Assembly: GCA_903863845.1 (NCBI GenBank)
Contig: CAIPDP010000086.1
Coordinates: 1-33,451 of the forward strand
DNA from: an uncultured Mucilaginibacter sp.
GTDB taxonomy: Bacteria; Bacteroidota; Bacteroidia; Sphingobacteriales; Sphingobacteriaceae
DNA: 33,451 bases
Direction of reading: 5' to 3'
Below the pieces are notes generated by a model. The model worked only from the letters and a program-made list of their open reading frames with translations, searched no databases and was not told where the DNA came from. Below, one piece after another: positions 1-7,931 of this stretch; the first letter of the stretch is position 1; every line of letters begins with the position of its first letter. The position numbers and the translations under genes are program-made.

Positions 1-280
1 ACAAAGGGGTAGCTCCGACTGATCAAGTCTTTTTTTGGTACTTCTGGATGTTACAAATAGGAAGCCCCGACGGGGCAATTTTTTTTCTTACTTCCCCGGA
101 GGTTACAAATAGGTAGCCCCTACGGGGCAATTCTTTTTTTTGTACATATGGTGTTACAAAGGGGTAGCTCCTACGGAGCAATTCTTTTTTTCGTACTTCT
201 GGTGATACAAAGGGGTAGCCCCTACGGGGCAATTCTTTTTCTTGCTTCCCCTGAGGTTTCAAAGGTTAGCCCAATCAGGG
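1..280. repeat. Tandem array of about 51-bp palindromic repeats, six copies
   Basis: Six head-to-tail copies recur every 51-52 bases. Each reads roughly TACAAAGGGGTAGCCCC, then a short palindrome, then CAATTC, a T-run and GTACTTCTGGTG. The palindrome is GCCCC-GAC-GGGGC at 64-76, GCCCC-TAC-GGGGC at 116-128 and 218-230, and GCTCC-TAC-GGAGC at 167-179. The first (near 11-20) and last (near 269-280) copies are degenerate. The copy at 167 differs from its neighbours by a paired C-to-T and G-to-A change that keeps the stem. The array lies downstream of the minus-strand methyltransferase gene, so its transcripts could carry a row of hairpins. The 51-base unit is divisible by three and creates an artificial open frame that I do not call. 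Confidence 0.9.
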
Positions 281-328
281 TAATAATTATTTCTGTTAGT
301 TTGGCATATCAATGGACAAAACCCAAAA

Positions 329-404
329 ATGCCCCATCGGGGCTACCCCTTTGTAGAAAAAAAAATGCGAAAATGGTTTTTTGCCCCGTAGGGGCTACCC
401 TTTA
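329..404. repeat. Two inverted copies of the 51-bp palindromic repeat
   Basis: Two copies of the same element lie here in the opposite orientation to the array at 1-280. Their palindromes are GCCCC-ATC-GGGGC at 331-343 and GCCCC-GTA-GGGGC at 383-395, each followed by TACCC(CTTTGTA), the reverse complement of the array's left flank. Array plus inverted copies could pair into a long stem in RNA or single-stranded DNA. Confidence 0.85.
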
Positions 405-433
405 GCCGAAGTCCAGTTGCGATGAATATTTTG

Positions 434-480
434 GCCAAATTTTCAAATCAACAAATTTATAAATTGCCAAATTTTCAAAT
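434..480. repeat. Direct repeat GCCAAATTTTCAAAT touching a stop codon
   Basis: The 15-mer GCCAAATTTTCAAAT occurs at 434-448 and again at 466-480, with the related ACAAATTTATAAATT between. The second copy ends on the last base of the methyltransferase stop codon (480-482 on the minus strand). It looks like one of the AT-rich dispersed repeats of this genome; no gene is visible in it. Confidence 0.7.
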
Positions 481-1646
481 TAAACAATTCTAATCAGTCT
501 CGCAACAAACATGGTATCCGCCTTATGCTCGTAGCCTTTAAGTAAGGTTTGTTCTTCCAGTTTCATGCTTAATTCTTTAACTATAAATTTAACCACATCT
601 TCATTTTCTTCTTTAAAAACCGAGCAGGTAATATAGATCAATGGTTTGCCGGGTTTAAGGTATTTAATGACATTTGAGGCAATATTTTGCTGTAACCGCT
701 GGAAAAAACGGATTTTCTGCGACTGAAATTGGCTGATCATTTCAGGGGTTCGTCCCCAGGTTCCCGACCCGCTGCAGGGTGCATCAAGGATAATGCCATC
801 AAACTCATAGTTATGAAGTTCCGGATCTACGTTGTTGGTTAGATCTAATACTTTCTTCTGGTAACGTAAAAGGCCGGCGTTTCGAAAACGCTCGTCGAGG
901 TTAGCTAATACCGATTCACGAATATCCGATACAACCAATTTGAGATCATGTTGTTGTTCGTGCAGCAGGAGGGACTTTCCACCTGAAGCAGCACAGGCAT
1001 CCCACCAGGCTTCGCCGCTTTTAGGTTTGAACCATTTTGCGGTTTGCTGAGATGAATGGTCCTGCACCTCGAACCAATTTTGTTGTGGGAAAAGTACATC
1101 AAGTCTTGTTCCGTTAGGGAGCGAAAAGCAATTATCTCCCTCATCTTTAAAAGCAATATTTTCTTTAACCAAAGTGCTTTTTACCAGGTTCTCGTAGTTA
1201 TTGCGAATGCGAATAAACAAATCGGGTTGAATGAAAAAGGACTCCAAAAAGGCGCTTTTATCAATACCATCCGACAGGCTATCAGTCCATGGAAACACAT
1301 CACGCAGTTTGAACGAAGGATAAGCAATTGTTACCAGCTTGATTTTTTCAGCGATCGAAAAACCAGCACAAAGGGCCCAATCGGGTTTAAAATGTTGGAG
1401 GAAGGAGTTAGATTGACTATTACACAAAAACTCCGCGACAACCAGCCGTTCGTCAATAGGTGTGTTATCAAGTGCTTTACCCAGGCGGAAATAATTGTAG
1501 ATCAATCGGCTTGCTACCTTCCTGTCAGTAGAGCCCATTTGTTTGTTCTGCCGGAAAAAGCCCGGTAGAAATTTGTATAAGGGTGTATCTGCGGGATAAT
1601 CACCTAAAATTCGCTGAAAGGTTTTGAGCTGGTTAAGTGCCTTCAT
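480..1646 (-). CDS. RsmB/NOP family RNA cytosine-C5 methyltransferase
   Basis: This 388-residue cytoplasmic protein should transfer methyl from S-adenosylmethionine to C5 of a cytosine in rRNA or tRNA. The SAM-binding motif I reads DACAASGGKS at residues 216-225. DAPCSG at 288-293 is motif IV, and TCS at 340-342 is motif VI. The two cysteines needed by this family (C291 and C341) are both present. The first ~200 residues are poorly conserved by eye and may be an RNA-binding region. The ATG at 1646 overlaps the TGA of the upstream lipoprotein gene as ATGA, so translation is probably coupled, and the gene is the last of the guaA operon. The C-terminus stops soon after motif VI, so no extra PUA-like domain is evident. 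The exact RNA target cannot be read from sequence. Confidence 0.9.
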   Translation of the reverse strand: MKALNQLKTFQRILGDYPADTPLYKFLPGFFRQNKQMGSTDRKVASRLIYNYFRLGKALDNTPIDERLVVAEFLCNSQSNSFLQHFKPDWALCAGFSIAEKIKLVTIAYPSFKLRDVFPWTDSLSDGIDKSAFLESFFIQPDLFIRIRNNYENLVKSTLVKENIAFKDEGDNCFSLPNGTRLDVLFPQQNWFEVQDHSSQQTAKWFKPKSGEAWWDACAASGGKSLLLHEQQHDLKLVVSDIRESVLANLDERFRNAGLLRYQKKVLDLTNNVDPELHNYEFDGIILDAPCSGSGTWGRTPEMISQFQSQKIRFFQRLQQNIASNVIKYLKPGKPLIYITCSVFKEENEDVVKFIVKELSMKLEEQTLLKGYEHKADTMFVARLIRIV

Positions 1647-2887
1647 TCTACCCGTTTAAGTTCGAGGTTTTCGTAATGCAGCACATTAACATGGGTGTTG
1701 ATCCATCCCTGACCCGATTTTTTGACGAATTGATACCGGTTCAGTAAACCTTTAAATTCTGTTTTATCTAATTCCGCTGCATTTCCGGTATTTAACAGGC
1801 TGCCGAAAAAAAGACCTTCATCATAGCCCATCATGGCATAATAATTAGGTTCGGTATGGTACAATTGGATATAATCGCGGATAAATTCCTTCGCTCTTGC
1901 CGATTTTCGGTCGGCTTTATCAGTCGAAGTTATATGGGTTTTCATATCCTGAAGCAATTCTGGCTTAAGGTAAGAAAATTTGCTCCAGCTGGGGTGACCA
2001 AACAGGGTAACTTTATATTTTTTCGATAGCGAATCAAGCGATCTTAGGGTTACTTCCAGAAAAGCCTGGTTAGTGGATGGGACAACAAAAATATTTTCTT
2101 CATTATTTGACAATTGAGATATTAGCCCCTCCAGTTGCCCATGCTGTATCACCGTGGCAACGATCTTTGTATGATTTTTTGTTATGCTATCCAGCTCATT
2201 TTTAAAGGGTGTGATATATACATTCTCCTCACTGTAGCCAGACTTCAAAATAAATACTTTTTTTGCCTTATAACGCTCGTCAATAAACTTTGCTGCAGCA
2301 CGGGCATGGTATTCAAGCGGTGTTGCTACGGTCACAAGGTTATTGTTTTTGATATGGGCAGGCGATGCCGGTGAAAGCGGGGAGACGATCAGTTTAGGCG
2401 GACCGGATAGGATATCAGCAAAGGCATGCAGATCATCAGGGAAAACGGGACCTATGACCAAATTGCTGCTTCGGATGGTAGCATTATAAGCCAATTGCTG
2501 CGCTTCCGAAGGCTGGTCTTTGGTATCAAATAGCTGTATTTTGTAATTATAGCCCTTCGACGCGAGCGTGTCGATAGCCATTTTAAAACCCTGGTAAAAA
2601 TCGAGGGCAAGATCGGCGTGCGAAAGCGTAGTGCTGTTGTATTGGCCGCCCGAATTGAGGTTGTCCAATTCGAGCGGTAATAATAGTGCAATACTTTTTG
2701 TGGGTGAAGATGCTTTTATGTGTTCCTCATCAGGGGCTTTTTTGAGCTCTGTATGCTCAACTTTTGGTGTAGTTGATATTACCGGATTAACCCTTGGCGA
2801 GCAAGCCGAAGCAGTAAGAGCTAAAAATGCTATTAATAACCACTTATTCCCACTCAATAGTGGCAGGTGGTTTCGAGCTGATGTCAT
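1643..2887 (-). CDS. Periplasmic-binding-fold lipoprotein (Peripla_BP_6 / LpoA-like)
   Basis: A 414-residue exported protein. A basic N-terminus and the hydrophobic stretch WLLIAFLAL end in TASAC, a plausible lipobox with C29 as the lipidated cysteine, so it is probably anchored in a membrane on the periplasmic side. The body looks like a type I periplasmic-binding fold: IALLLPL, then [26 protein letters not shown] and [10 protein letters not shown]. Relatives are leucine-type ABC substrate-binding proteins and the N-terminal-fold PBP activator LpoA. No transporter genes adjoin it, so a sensory or scaffold role is as likely as transport. The ATG at 2887 lies inside guaA and gives a 44-base overlap. 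A TTG at 2857 would give a shorter, more typical lipoprotein N-terminus ([10 protein letters not shown]), so the start is uncertain. The stop overlaps the next gene's ATG. Confidence 0.75.
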   Translation of the reverse strand: MTSARNHLPLLSGNKWLLIAFLALTASACSPRVNPVISTTPKVEHTELKKAPDEEHIKASSPTKSIALLLPLELDNLNSGGQYNSTTLSHADLALDFYQGFKMAIDTLASKGYNYKIQLFDTKDQPSEAQQLAYNATIRSSNLVIGPVFPDDLHAFADILSGPPKLIVSPLSPASPAHIKNNNLVTVATPLEYHARAAAKFIDERYKAKKVFILKSGYSEENVYITPFKNELDSITKNHTKIVATVIQHGQLEGLISQLSNNEENIFVVPSTNQAFLEVTLRSLDSLSKKYKVTLFGHPSWSKFSYLKPELLQDMKTHITSTDKADRKSARAKEFIRDYIQLYHTEPNYYAMMGYDEGLFFGSLLNTGNAAELDKTEFKGLLNRYQFVKKSGQGWINTHVNVLHYENLELKRVE

Positions 2888-4373
2888 ATACTACCCGGTT
2901 TATTCCCTTTACATTGTTAATGATCTCGTTGGAAATTTTCGCCAGCAGATCATAAGGCAAATGGCACCAATCAGCTGTCATTCCGTCCAACGATTCAACT
3001 GCACGAAGGCAAACAACGTTTTCGTAAGTACGTTCATCGCCCATAACACCTACCGACTGTACCGGCAGGTAAATAGTGCCGGCCTGCCAAACTTTATCAT
3101 AAACACCAGCCGATCGCAAATTGTTGATGTAAATTGCATCGGCCTCCTGTAATATCTGCACTTTTTGTGGCGTAACCTCTCCTAATATCCTGATTGCCAG
3201 TCCCGGACCCGGAAATGGATGTCGACCTAAAATATTTGGATCAATGCCTAATGCTTTGCCAACTTTACGTACCTCGTCTTTAAACAAAGTATTCAGTGGC
3301 TCAACTACTTTCAGTTTCATGAAATCCGGCAAGCCGCCCACATTGTGGTGTGATTTGATGGTCGCCGATGGTCCCTTTACTGAAACAGATTCGATCACAT
3401 CTGGATAGATGGTGCCTTGTCCCAGCCATTTTACATCTTGTACCTGGTGTGCTTCGTCATCAAAAACTTCTATAAATACCCTGCCGATGGCTTTGCGTTT
3501 CTTTTCCGGATCTGTTAAACCTGCCAGCGCATCATAAAAACGTTGTTTAGCATCAACACCTTTTACGTTGAGGCCCATATGTTTGTAGGAATCCAAAACG
3601 GATTCAAACTCATCTTTGCGCAACAATCCGTTGTCGACAAATATGCAATAGAGGTTTTTGCCGATCGCATGGTGCAGTAATACCGCTGCAACCGAGGAAT
3701 CAACGCCGCCAGATAAGCCTAATACAACTTTGTCATCAGCTAATTTTTCTTTCAAACCTGCTACCGTTGTTTCTATGAAAGAATCCGGTGTCCAACCCTG
3801 TGCGCAACCACAAATGTCGACCAAAAAGTTTTCGAGCAATTGCTTACCGTCGATACTGTGGGTTACTTCGGGGTGAAATTGTATGCCGTAAGTTTGGGTG
3901 TTTTTGATCTGAAAAGCAGCTACTTTTACGGTATCGGTACTGGCAATAATTTCAAAGTCTTCGCCGATGCTAACAATGGTATCGGCGTGCGACATCCAAA
4001 CCTGTGAGCCTTCGGGTACCTGTTTGAAAAGCGGATTTCCATTTTCGATATAATTCAAGTTAGCGCGACCATATTCACGGGTGCTTGATTTCATCACCTC
4101 GCCGCCATTGAAATGCGCAATATTCTGCGCACCATAACAAACACCAAGAATAGGAAGTGTGTTGTGGAATTTGGCGAAATCGAAACGCGGTGCATCATCC
4201 TGGCGTACAGAATAGGGGCTACCAGATAAAATGATACCTTTTACACTGTTATCAACTTCAGGAAAATGATTGAAGGGGTGGATCTCACAATAGATATTGA
4301 GCTCCCTGACCCGGCGCGCGATGAGTTGTGTGAACTGTGAGCCGAAATCAAGAATAAGGATTTTTTCTTGCAT
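2844..4373 (-). CDS. guaA: GMP synthase, glutamine-hydrolysing
   Basis: This 509-residue protein makes GMP from XMP, ATP and glutamine in the last step of guanine nucleotide synthesis. The N-terminal class I glutamine amidotransferase has nucleophile C79 in GVCYGAQN and the His/Glu pair in FHPEV (H167, E169). The ATP-pyrophosphatase P-loop is SGGVDSS at 221-227. The C-terminal dimerisation domain carries [12 protein letters not shown] and the conserved ending KPPATIEWE, so the gene is full length. I chose the ATG at 4373 ([13 protein letters not shown]). A TTG six bases upstream lies inside a perfect TAnnTTTG promoter element and is unlikely to be transcribed. It is the first gene of an overlapping three-gene operon; its last 44 bases are shared with the lipoprotein gene. 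Confidence 0.97.
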   Translation of the reverse strand: MQEKILILDFGSQFTQLIARRVRELNIYCEIHPFNHFPEVDNSVKGIILSGSPYSVRQDDAPRFDFAKFHNTLPILGVCYGAQNIAHFNGGEVMKSSTREYGRANLNYIENGNPLFKQVPEGSQVWMSHADTIVSIGEDFEIIASTDTVKVAAFQIKNTQTYGIQFHPEVTHSIDGKQLLENFLVDICGCAQGWTPDSFIETTVAGLKEKLADDKVVLGLSGGVDSSVAAVLLHHAIGKNLYCIFVDNGLLRKDEFESVLDSYKHMGLNVKGVDAKQRFYDALAGLTDPEKKRKAIGRVFIEVFDDEAHQVQDVKWLGQGTIYPDVIESVSVKGPSATIKSHHNVGGLPDFMKLKVVEPLNTLFKDEVRKVGKALGIDPNILGRHPFPGPGLAIRILGEVTPQKVQILQEADAIYINNLRSAGVYDKVWQAGTIYLPVQSVGVMGDERTYENVVCLRAVESLDGMTADWCHLPYDLLAKISNEIINNVKGINRVVYDISSKPPATIEWE

Positions 4374-4376
4374 GGG

Positions 4377-4384
4377 CAAAGATA
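4377..4384 (-). promoter_or_regulatory. Bacteroidota -7 element TATCTTTG of the guaA operon
   Basis: Read on the minus strand, TATCTTTG fits the Bacteroidota -7 consensus TAnnTTTG exactly, followed by only CCC before the guaA ATG. No clear -33 TTG is seen 17-23 bases upstream. If the usual spacing applies, transcription would begin at or next to the A of the start codon, making guaA leaderless or nearly so. Confidence 0.5.
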
Positions 4385-4423
4385 GGGTTTAGATCGGGAA
4401 ATGAGAAAGGAGATTTGATATTT

Positions 4424-4552
4424 GTCATTTGCTGCGCGTCATTTCGCTGCACGTCATTGGTTATTTCGCTGCACTGTCATTTTGCTGCGCGTCATTGGTC
4501 ATTTGCTGCGCGTCATTTCGCTGCGCTGTCATTTGTCATTTGTCTTTTGTCA
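4424..4552. repeat. Short tandem repeat of GTCATTTCGCTGCGC type
   Basis: About seven imperfect units of 14-23 bases made of GTCATT, an optional GGTCATT/GGTTATT, then TGCTGCGC or CGCTGCAC. It ends in GTCATTTGTCATTTGTC. It fills much of the gap (4374-4685) between guaA and the broken DUF1801 gene. The open frames across it are artefacts of the repeat; beyond the repeat and the guaA promoter I see nothing in this gap. Confidence 0.8.
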
Positions 4553-4685
4553 ATCTTCATTTGGGTTTGGGATGATTTGGAAACCAGCGCTTTGCGGATT
4601 AGCTTGAAATAAAAAGATTAGTGATTGAATTAAATTAATACGAGCTTTATAATTCCGAGTGATCAAATAAAATTCTTTTAATGCT

Positions 4686-5120
4686 GTGATTGACGTTAAG
4701 GAACAGATAGTAGCCTACATAACAACCCAGCCTGAAAAATAACGGGAGGATTTGCAACAACTACGTTTGTTTTTGCAGCAAGTATTACCTGGGCGTAAAT
4801 TGTGGTTTGACAGTGGAAAAGACGCGGAAAACAAAATTGTAAATAACCCAAATATCGGATATGGCTCTTATACCATTAAATATGCGAATGGCAAAACCAG
4901 GGAATTTTTCCAGATCGGTTTCAGTGCCAATACCAGCGGGATCTCCGTCTATATTATGGGTATCAAAGATAAGACCTATTTGGCCCAAACATTTGGAGCA
5001 GCATTAGGCAAGGCCAGCGTTACCGGGTATTGCATCAAATTTAAAAATCTAAAAGATATCAATATCGATATCCTCGCGCCAGCTGTCCGTTATGGCGTTG
5101 AAAATAGTAATGAAAACTAA
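4686..5120 (+). pseudogene. DUF1801 (YdhG-like) protein, broken by an in-frame stop
   Basis: The frame from about 4686 (GTG) reads VKEQIVAYITTQPEK, a TAA at 4740-4742, then REDLQQLRLFLQQVLP and a complete DUF1801 core: KLWFDSGKD, NPNIGYG, YANGKTREFF, ISVYIMG and VTGYCIKFKNLKDI. Intact members of this family usually read QPEPKR followed by an acidic residue at this point, so the TAA sits where a lysine codon is expected; AAA to TAA is a single change. The sequence before the stop also lacks an ATG. The rest (4752-5120, TTG start) could still be made as a 122-residue product missing the first helix. I call it a recent pseudogene. A sequencing error or a truncated functional gene are the alternatives. 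The family is small and cytoplasmic, without a settled function. Confidence 0.75.
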
Positions 5121-5213
5121 GTCTTAATAGCGTAATTCAACTTGTAGTGGTTATTTTTTGGAAAGATGGTCATTCATTTTACTATTTAGCCTTCCCATTG
5201 CTATTTGAAATAC

Positions 5214-5252
5214 TCCCAATCCCTGATACCCAATCCCTGATACCCATTAACC
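5214..5252. repeat. Dispersed repeat of CCCAATCCCTGATACC type
   Basis: CCCAATCCCTGATAC occurs twice in tandem, followed by CCATTAACC, just past the stop of the minus-strand gene at 5258. The same style of sequence (GATACCCAATA) recurs at 28317-28356 and, as its reverse complement, at 22249-22320. I treat these as one dispersed family. Confidence 0.6.
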
Positions 5253-5257
5253 ACCCC

Positions 5258-5857
5258 CTATTTATCCTCCAATAGATCCACACATTTGGCAGCCAGTTCG
5301 GGAATTCGTTGTGTAAATCCATTGTAGCCGTTATCATCGCCAATATTCTGATAAAGCGTATGGATCAGGTCGAGTGTATCATCATCCGGGTCGCAGGCTT
5401 GCGCTTTTTCAAGGAGAGGCAAAGTCTTCCGCACTGCCGTTATATAACGCTCGTAAAGTTTGCTGTAAGAGGGGTCAGTTTTCGGAGCAATATAAAGTTT
5501 TAACTGAATATTTTCTGCTTTCGCGTTGTATAACAAACCAAGGGCGCGTTGTACCACAAAATAGCCCGGTGCCGCCGCAGCAACCTTTTCATAGTAGTAA
5601 ATAGCCTTATCGTCCTGTTCAGCTTCGTCATAGGTTTTCGCGAGTTTCGCGTAAAAGTTGATCTTAGAAACTGTGCCAAGTTTTGAAGTATCGGGCAGGA
5701 TCTGCTCGCCGATGAGCAATGCAGAATAGGAATCGCCGTTCAAAGTCGCCAGGTCGAAATTGCCAAGCTTGTTATATAAAGCTGTGTCAGATACCTGTGC
5801 TTTAGAGGCGAGTGTAGCCAATAACAGCAAAGCAAATAAAATTGAACGCTTTAGCAT
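5258..5857 (-). CDS. Secreted TPR-like protein of unknown function
   Basis: A 199-residue protein with a clear signal peptide (MLKRSILFALLLLATLASKAQ, cleavage probably after SKA). The mature part looks all-helical. The stretch INFYAKLAKTYDEAEQDDKAIYYYEKVAAAAPG reads as a tetratricopeptide repeat, and the next helices (YFVVQRALGLLYNAKA) could form a second. The last third holds DPDDDTLDLIHTLYQNIGDDN and probably completes the helical array. It should sit in the periplasm or on the outer-membrane inner face and act through protein contacts. It follows the alkyl-DNA repair gene on the same strand with a 75-base gap and may be co-transcribed, but there is no functional link that I can see. Confidence 0.75.
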   Translation of the reverse strand: MLKRSILFALLLLATLASKAQVSDTALYNKLGNFDLATLNGDSYSALLIGEQILPDTSKLGTVSKINFYAKLAKTYDEAEQDDKAIYYYEKVAAAAPGYFVVQRALGLLYNAKAENIQLKLYIAPKTDPSYSKLYERYITAVRKTLPLLEKAQACDPDDDTLDLIHTLYQNIGDDNGYNGFTQRIPELAAKCVDLLEDK

Positions 5858-5932
5858 AGGATCGCAATGTCTGGTAAATATCGCAATAAGCTTCAGTATT
5901 TACTATCTAAAAGCACTTTTACAGAAATAGTT

Positions 5933-6784
5933 TTAAACAGCCTCTCTATGCAATTGGGCTGCTTCCCAGCCAATGATGGCCGTTTTTCGCGTCAGACCCC
6001 AATGGTAGCCACCCAGCTCGCCGGTCGACCGAATCACCCGGTGGCAAGGAATAAGGAAGGCCACCGGATTATCGCCTATAGCTGTGCCAACTGCCCGGCT
6101 GGCATTGGGCGCATTTATTTCCTGCGCAAGGCTGCCATAAGTCTGCAAAGCGCCAAATGGTATTTTAAGCAGCGTTTCCCAAACCTTTAACTGAAAATTA
6201 GTGCCTTTTAAATGTAATTTGATAGCAGGCAATTTCGACCAGTCCTGTTGAAAGATCAATAAGGCATCTTTTTGGAAATCGTCGGTTTTCGGGATGAAAG
6301 CGGCACCCGGGAAGTGGGATTTTAAATCTTCGAATGCATCTTCTGCTTCATCAACAAAAGCAAGGTAACAGATACCCTTTGTTGTTGAAGCTGCCAGGAT
6401 CGTACCGAAAATAGTTTCAGAAAAACTGTAATTGATTCTTAAAGATTGACCTCCATTCTTGTATTCGGCCGGGGTCATGCCCTCGATATTGATGAACAGA
6501 TCGTGCAGGCGGCCGGTACCTGAAAGTCCTGTCTCGAATGTTGCATCAAAAAGGGTGGCTTGTTTTTCTTTTAATAGACTCTTGGCATATTCGACACTAA
6601 GGTATTGGAGGAATTTTTTAGGACTAATACCTGCCCATTCGGTAAACATTCGCTGAAAATGGAAAGGACTCAGGTGTACTTTTTCGGCAACTTCGTCCAG
6701 GTTGGGTTGCGACCTGAAATTTAACCGCAAATAATTGATGGCTTCCGCAATGCGCTTATAGTTGATATTTTCCTGAGTTTCCAT
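5933..6784 (-). CDS. AraC-type regulator fused to O6-alkylguanine-DNA alkyltransferase
   Basis: A 283-residue cytoplasmic fusion related to Ada. Residues 8-110 are an AraC-type double helix-turn-helix (LDEVAEKVHLSPFHFQRMF, then the GMTPAEYK ending). Residues ~118-190 resemble the alkyltransferase N-terminal domain. Residues 195-275 are the catalytic domain with PCHRV at 246-250, where C247 accepts the alkyl group, and the conserved tail STGELGGYHWGL. The zinc-binding methyl-phosphotriester-sensing domain of E. coli Ada is absent, so any control of its own expression must work differently. Expected function: repair of O6-methylguanine by suicide transfer, and perhaps activation of repair genes. 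A TAGCTTTG promoter element lies just upstream. Confidence 0.92.
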   Translation of the reverse strand: METQENINYKRIAEAINYLRLNFRSQPNLDEVAEKVHLSPFHFQRMFTEWAGISPKKFLQYLSVEYAKSLLKEKQATLFDATFETGLSGTGRLHDLFINIEGMTPAEYKNGGQSLRINYSFSETIFGTILAASTTKGICYLAFVDEAEDAFEDLKSHFPGAAFIPKTDDFQKDALLIFQQDWSKLPAIKLHLKGTNFQLKVWETLLKIPFGALQTYGSLAQEINAPNASRAVGTAIGDNPVAFLIPCHRVIRSTGELGGYHWGLTRKTAIIGWEAAQLHREAV

Positions 6785-6803
6785 TTGGGTAATTTTTGCA
6801 GAA

Positions 6804-6811
6804 CAAAGCTA
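6804..6811 (-). promoter_or_regulatory. Putative -7 element TAGCTTTG of the alkyltransferase gene
   Basis: On the minus strand TAGCTTTG matches TAnnTTTG exactly, 19 bases before the ATG at 6784, which would leave a short leader of about 15 bases. No good -33 TTG is present at 17-23 bases, so the call rests on the -7 box and its position. Confidence 0.45.
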
Positions 6812-6938
6812 CCTGGATCAGGGACGATTTAAAACCCGAAAGTTGCTTTCATGCTTTATAATTAAATTTCCGGAAGGCAAAATAGTGATTTGTTTTTTGC
6901 CGCAAGGGTCAAATCTCCAATCGGAAATTAAATAAGCG

Positions 6939-7829
6939 CTAATTCTTGTGATATTGTTTAAAGAAATCCCAAATGGCATTACAGGCATTCATGTTGTTAC
7001 TAAGGCTGCCGATAATAGCTTTGGGAAGGTACTGGGTACCGCCGGGCCATGTGTGCCCACCCTGAAATATGGTATATCCAACCACTTGTATTCCTGATGG
7101 CCCCAAGAAGACTTCCTTACGGATACTTGTTCCATCTGTCACTAATGCTGGTAGATCGGTTATGGTCGGTGTTAAATTACAGCCATTCACGCTCGTCCAA
7201 GCCTTTAAAACTTCTTCATGCCCGTATATCTCACCCCCGGTGCCATTTTTCATGCGGCCACCTGAAAATGGAACCAGCGGATCATTGGTGCCCTGAATAT
7301 ACATTACCGGCATAGGCCACCGGGCTTGATATCCTTCGTTTTTGTCCATCGAAGCCCCAACAACGGCGATAGCTGCGATCTTGCTGTTTAATTGGCAGGC
7401 CAGGCGAGAGGACATGAATCCACCATTTGACATGCCCGCCAGGTATATGCGTTTGCTGTCGGCATGATACTTATTGATCAGGTGGTCGATCAATTCGTCG
7501 ATAAACTTAACATCGTCTATGCCTTTTTGATGGGCGGGCGTACCACGTCCATCGTTCCAGCTGCGATTGATACCCTGAGGGCAAATAATGATAAATTTTT
7601 CACGCTCTGCCAAAGCTCTGAAATCGGCAAATTTAAGTTGTCCTTCAGCAGTACCCAATCTGCCATGAAGGGAAATGATCGCAGGGTAAGTATTGTTGCT
7701 ATCAAGTCCGGCTGGCATATAAACGATAAAGTCACGACGTATGCCATCTACTATGATATTCGATTTTATTTCGGTTGCCGAACATTGGAGTGTGAGCAGC
7801 CAGAATATGGAAATTAATAGCTTTTTCAT
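6939..7829 (-). CDS. Secreted esterase of the PHB-depolymerase / LpqC family
   Basis: A 296-residue alpha/beta hydrolase with a signal peptide (KLLISIFWLLTLQCSA). The nucleophile serine S134 lies in GMSNGG, the acid is probably D183 in QGTNDPLVP, and the base is H259 in GGHTWPGG, the standard triad order. ISLHGRLGT at 53-60 provides the oxyanion hole and WNDGRG is typical of this family, which includes poly(3-hydroxybutyrate) depolymerase-like and feruloyl or acetyl-xylan esterases. Export and lack of a PHB-binding domain make a plant-polymer or small-ester substrate more likely than stored PHB; that is inference. It stands alone on the minus strand, with 102- and 154-base gaps to its neighbours. 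Confidence 0.85.
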   Translation of the reverse strand: MKKLLISIFWLLTLQCSATEIKSNIIVDGIRRDFIVYMPAGLDSNNTYPAIISLHGRLGTAEGQLKFADFRALAEREKFIIICPQGINRSWNDGRGTPAHQKGIDDVKFIDELIDHLINKYHADSKRIYLAGMSNGGFMSSRLACQLNSKIAAIAVVGASMDKNEGYQARWPMPVMYIQGTNDPLVPFSGGRMKNGTGGEIYGHEEVLKAWTSVNGCNLTPTITDLPALVTDGTSIRKEVFLGPSGIQVVGYTIFQGGHTWPGGTQYLPKAIIGSLSNNMNACNAIWDFFKQYHKN

Positions 7830-7931
7830 AACCGTTTTTTGACACCTTTTGCCAGAGATGGTTTAGCACAATGTCAAAATATCGACCCCAGATTAAAGTT
7901 ATCGTTTGGACGAAGAATTTTGAGATCGAAA

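Noticed and set aside
23..262. Minus-strand 79-residue open frame with a 17-residue repeat (KKELPRRGYPFV type)
   Set aside because: It is the translation of the 51-base palindromic array; the unit happens to be a multiple of three. No promoter or family match.
1..280. Possible CRISPR array
   Set aside because: The units are repeats over their whole length, with no unique spacers, and no cas genes are nearby.
1056..1568. Plus-strand 170-residue open frame
   Set aside because: It lies antisense to the RNA methyltransferase gene, whose motifs are intact; the composition is that of a shadow frame.
2631..3152. Plus-strand 173-residue open frame
   Set aside because: Antisense to the end of guaA and the lipoprotein gene, with no recognisable domain.
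4374..4379. TTG start for guaA six bases upstream of the ATG
   Set aside because: It lies within the TATCTTTG promoter box and the ATG start gives the usual family N-terminus.
4415..4612. Cys/His-rich plus-strand frames
   Set aside because: Both are readings of the GTCATT/GCTGCGC tandem repeat; the regular Cys-Ala-Ala pattern is an artefact.
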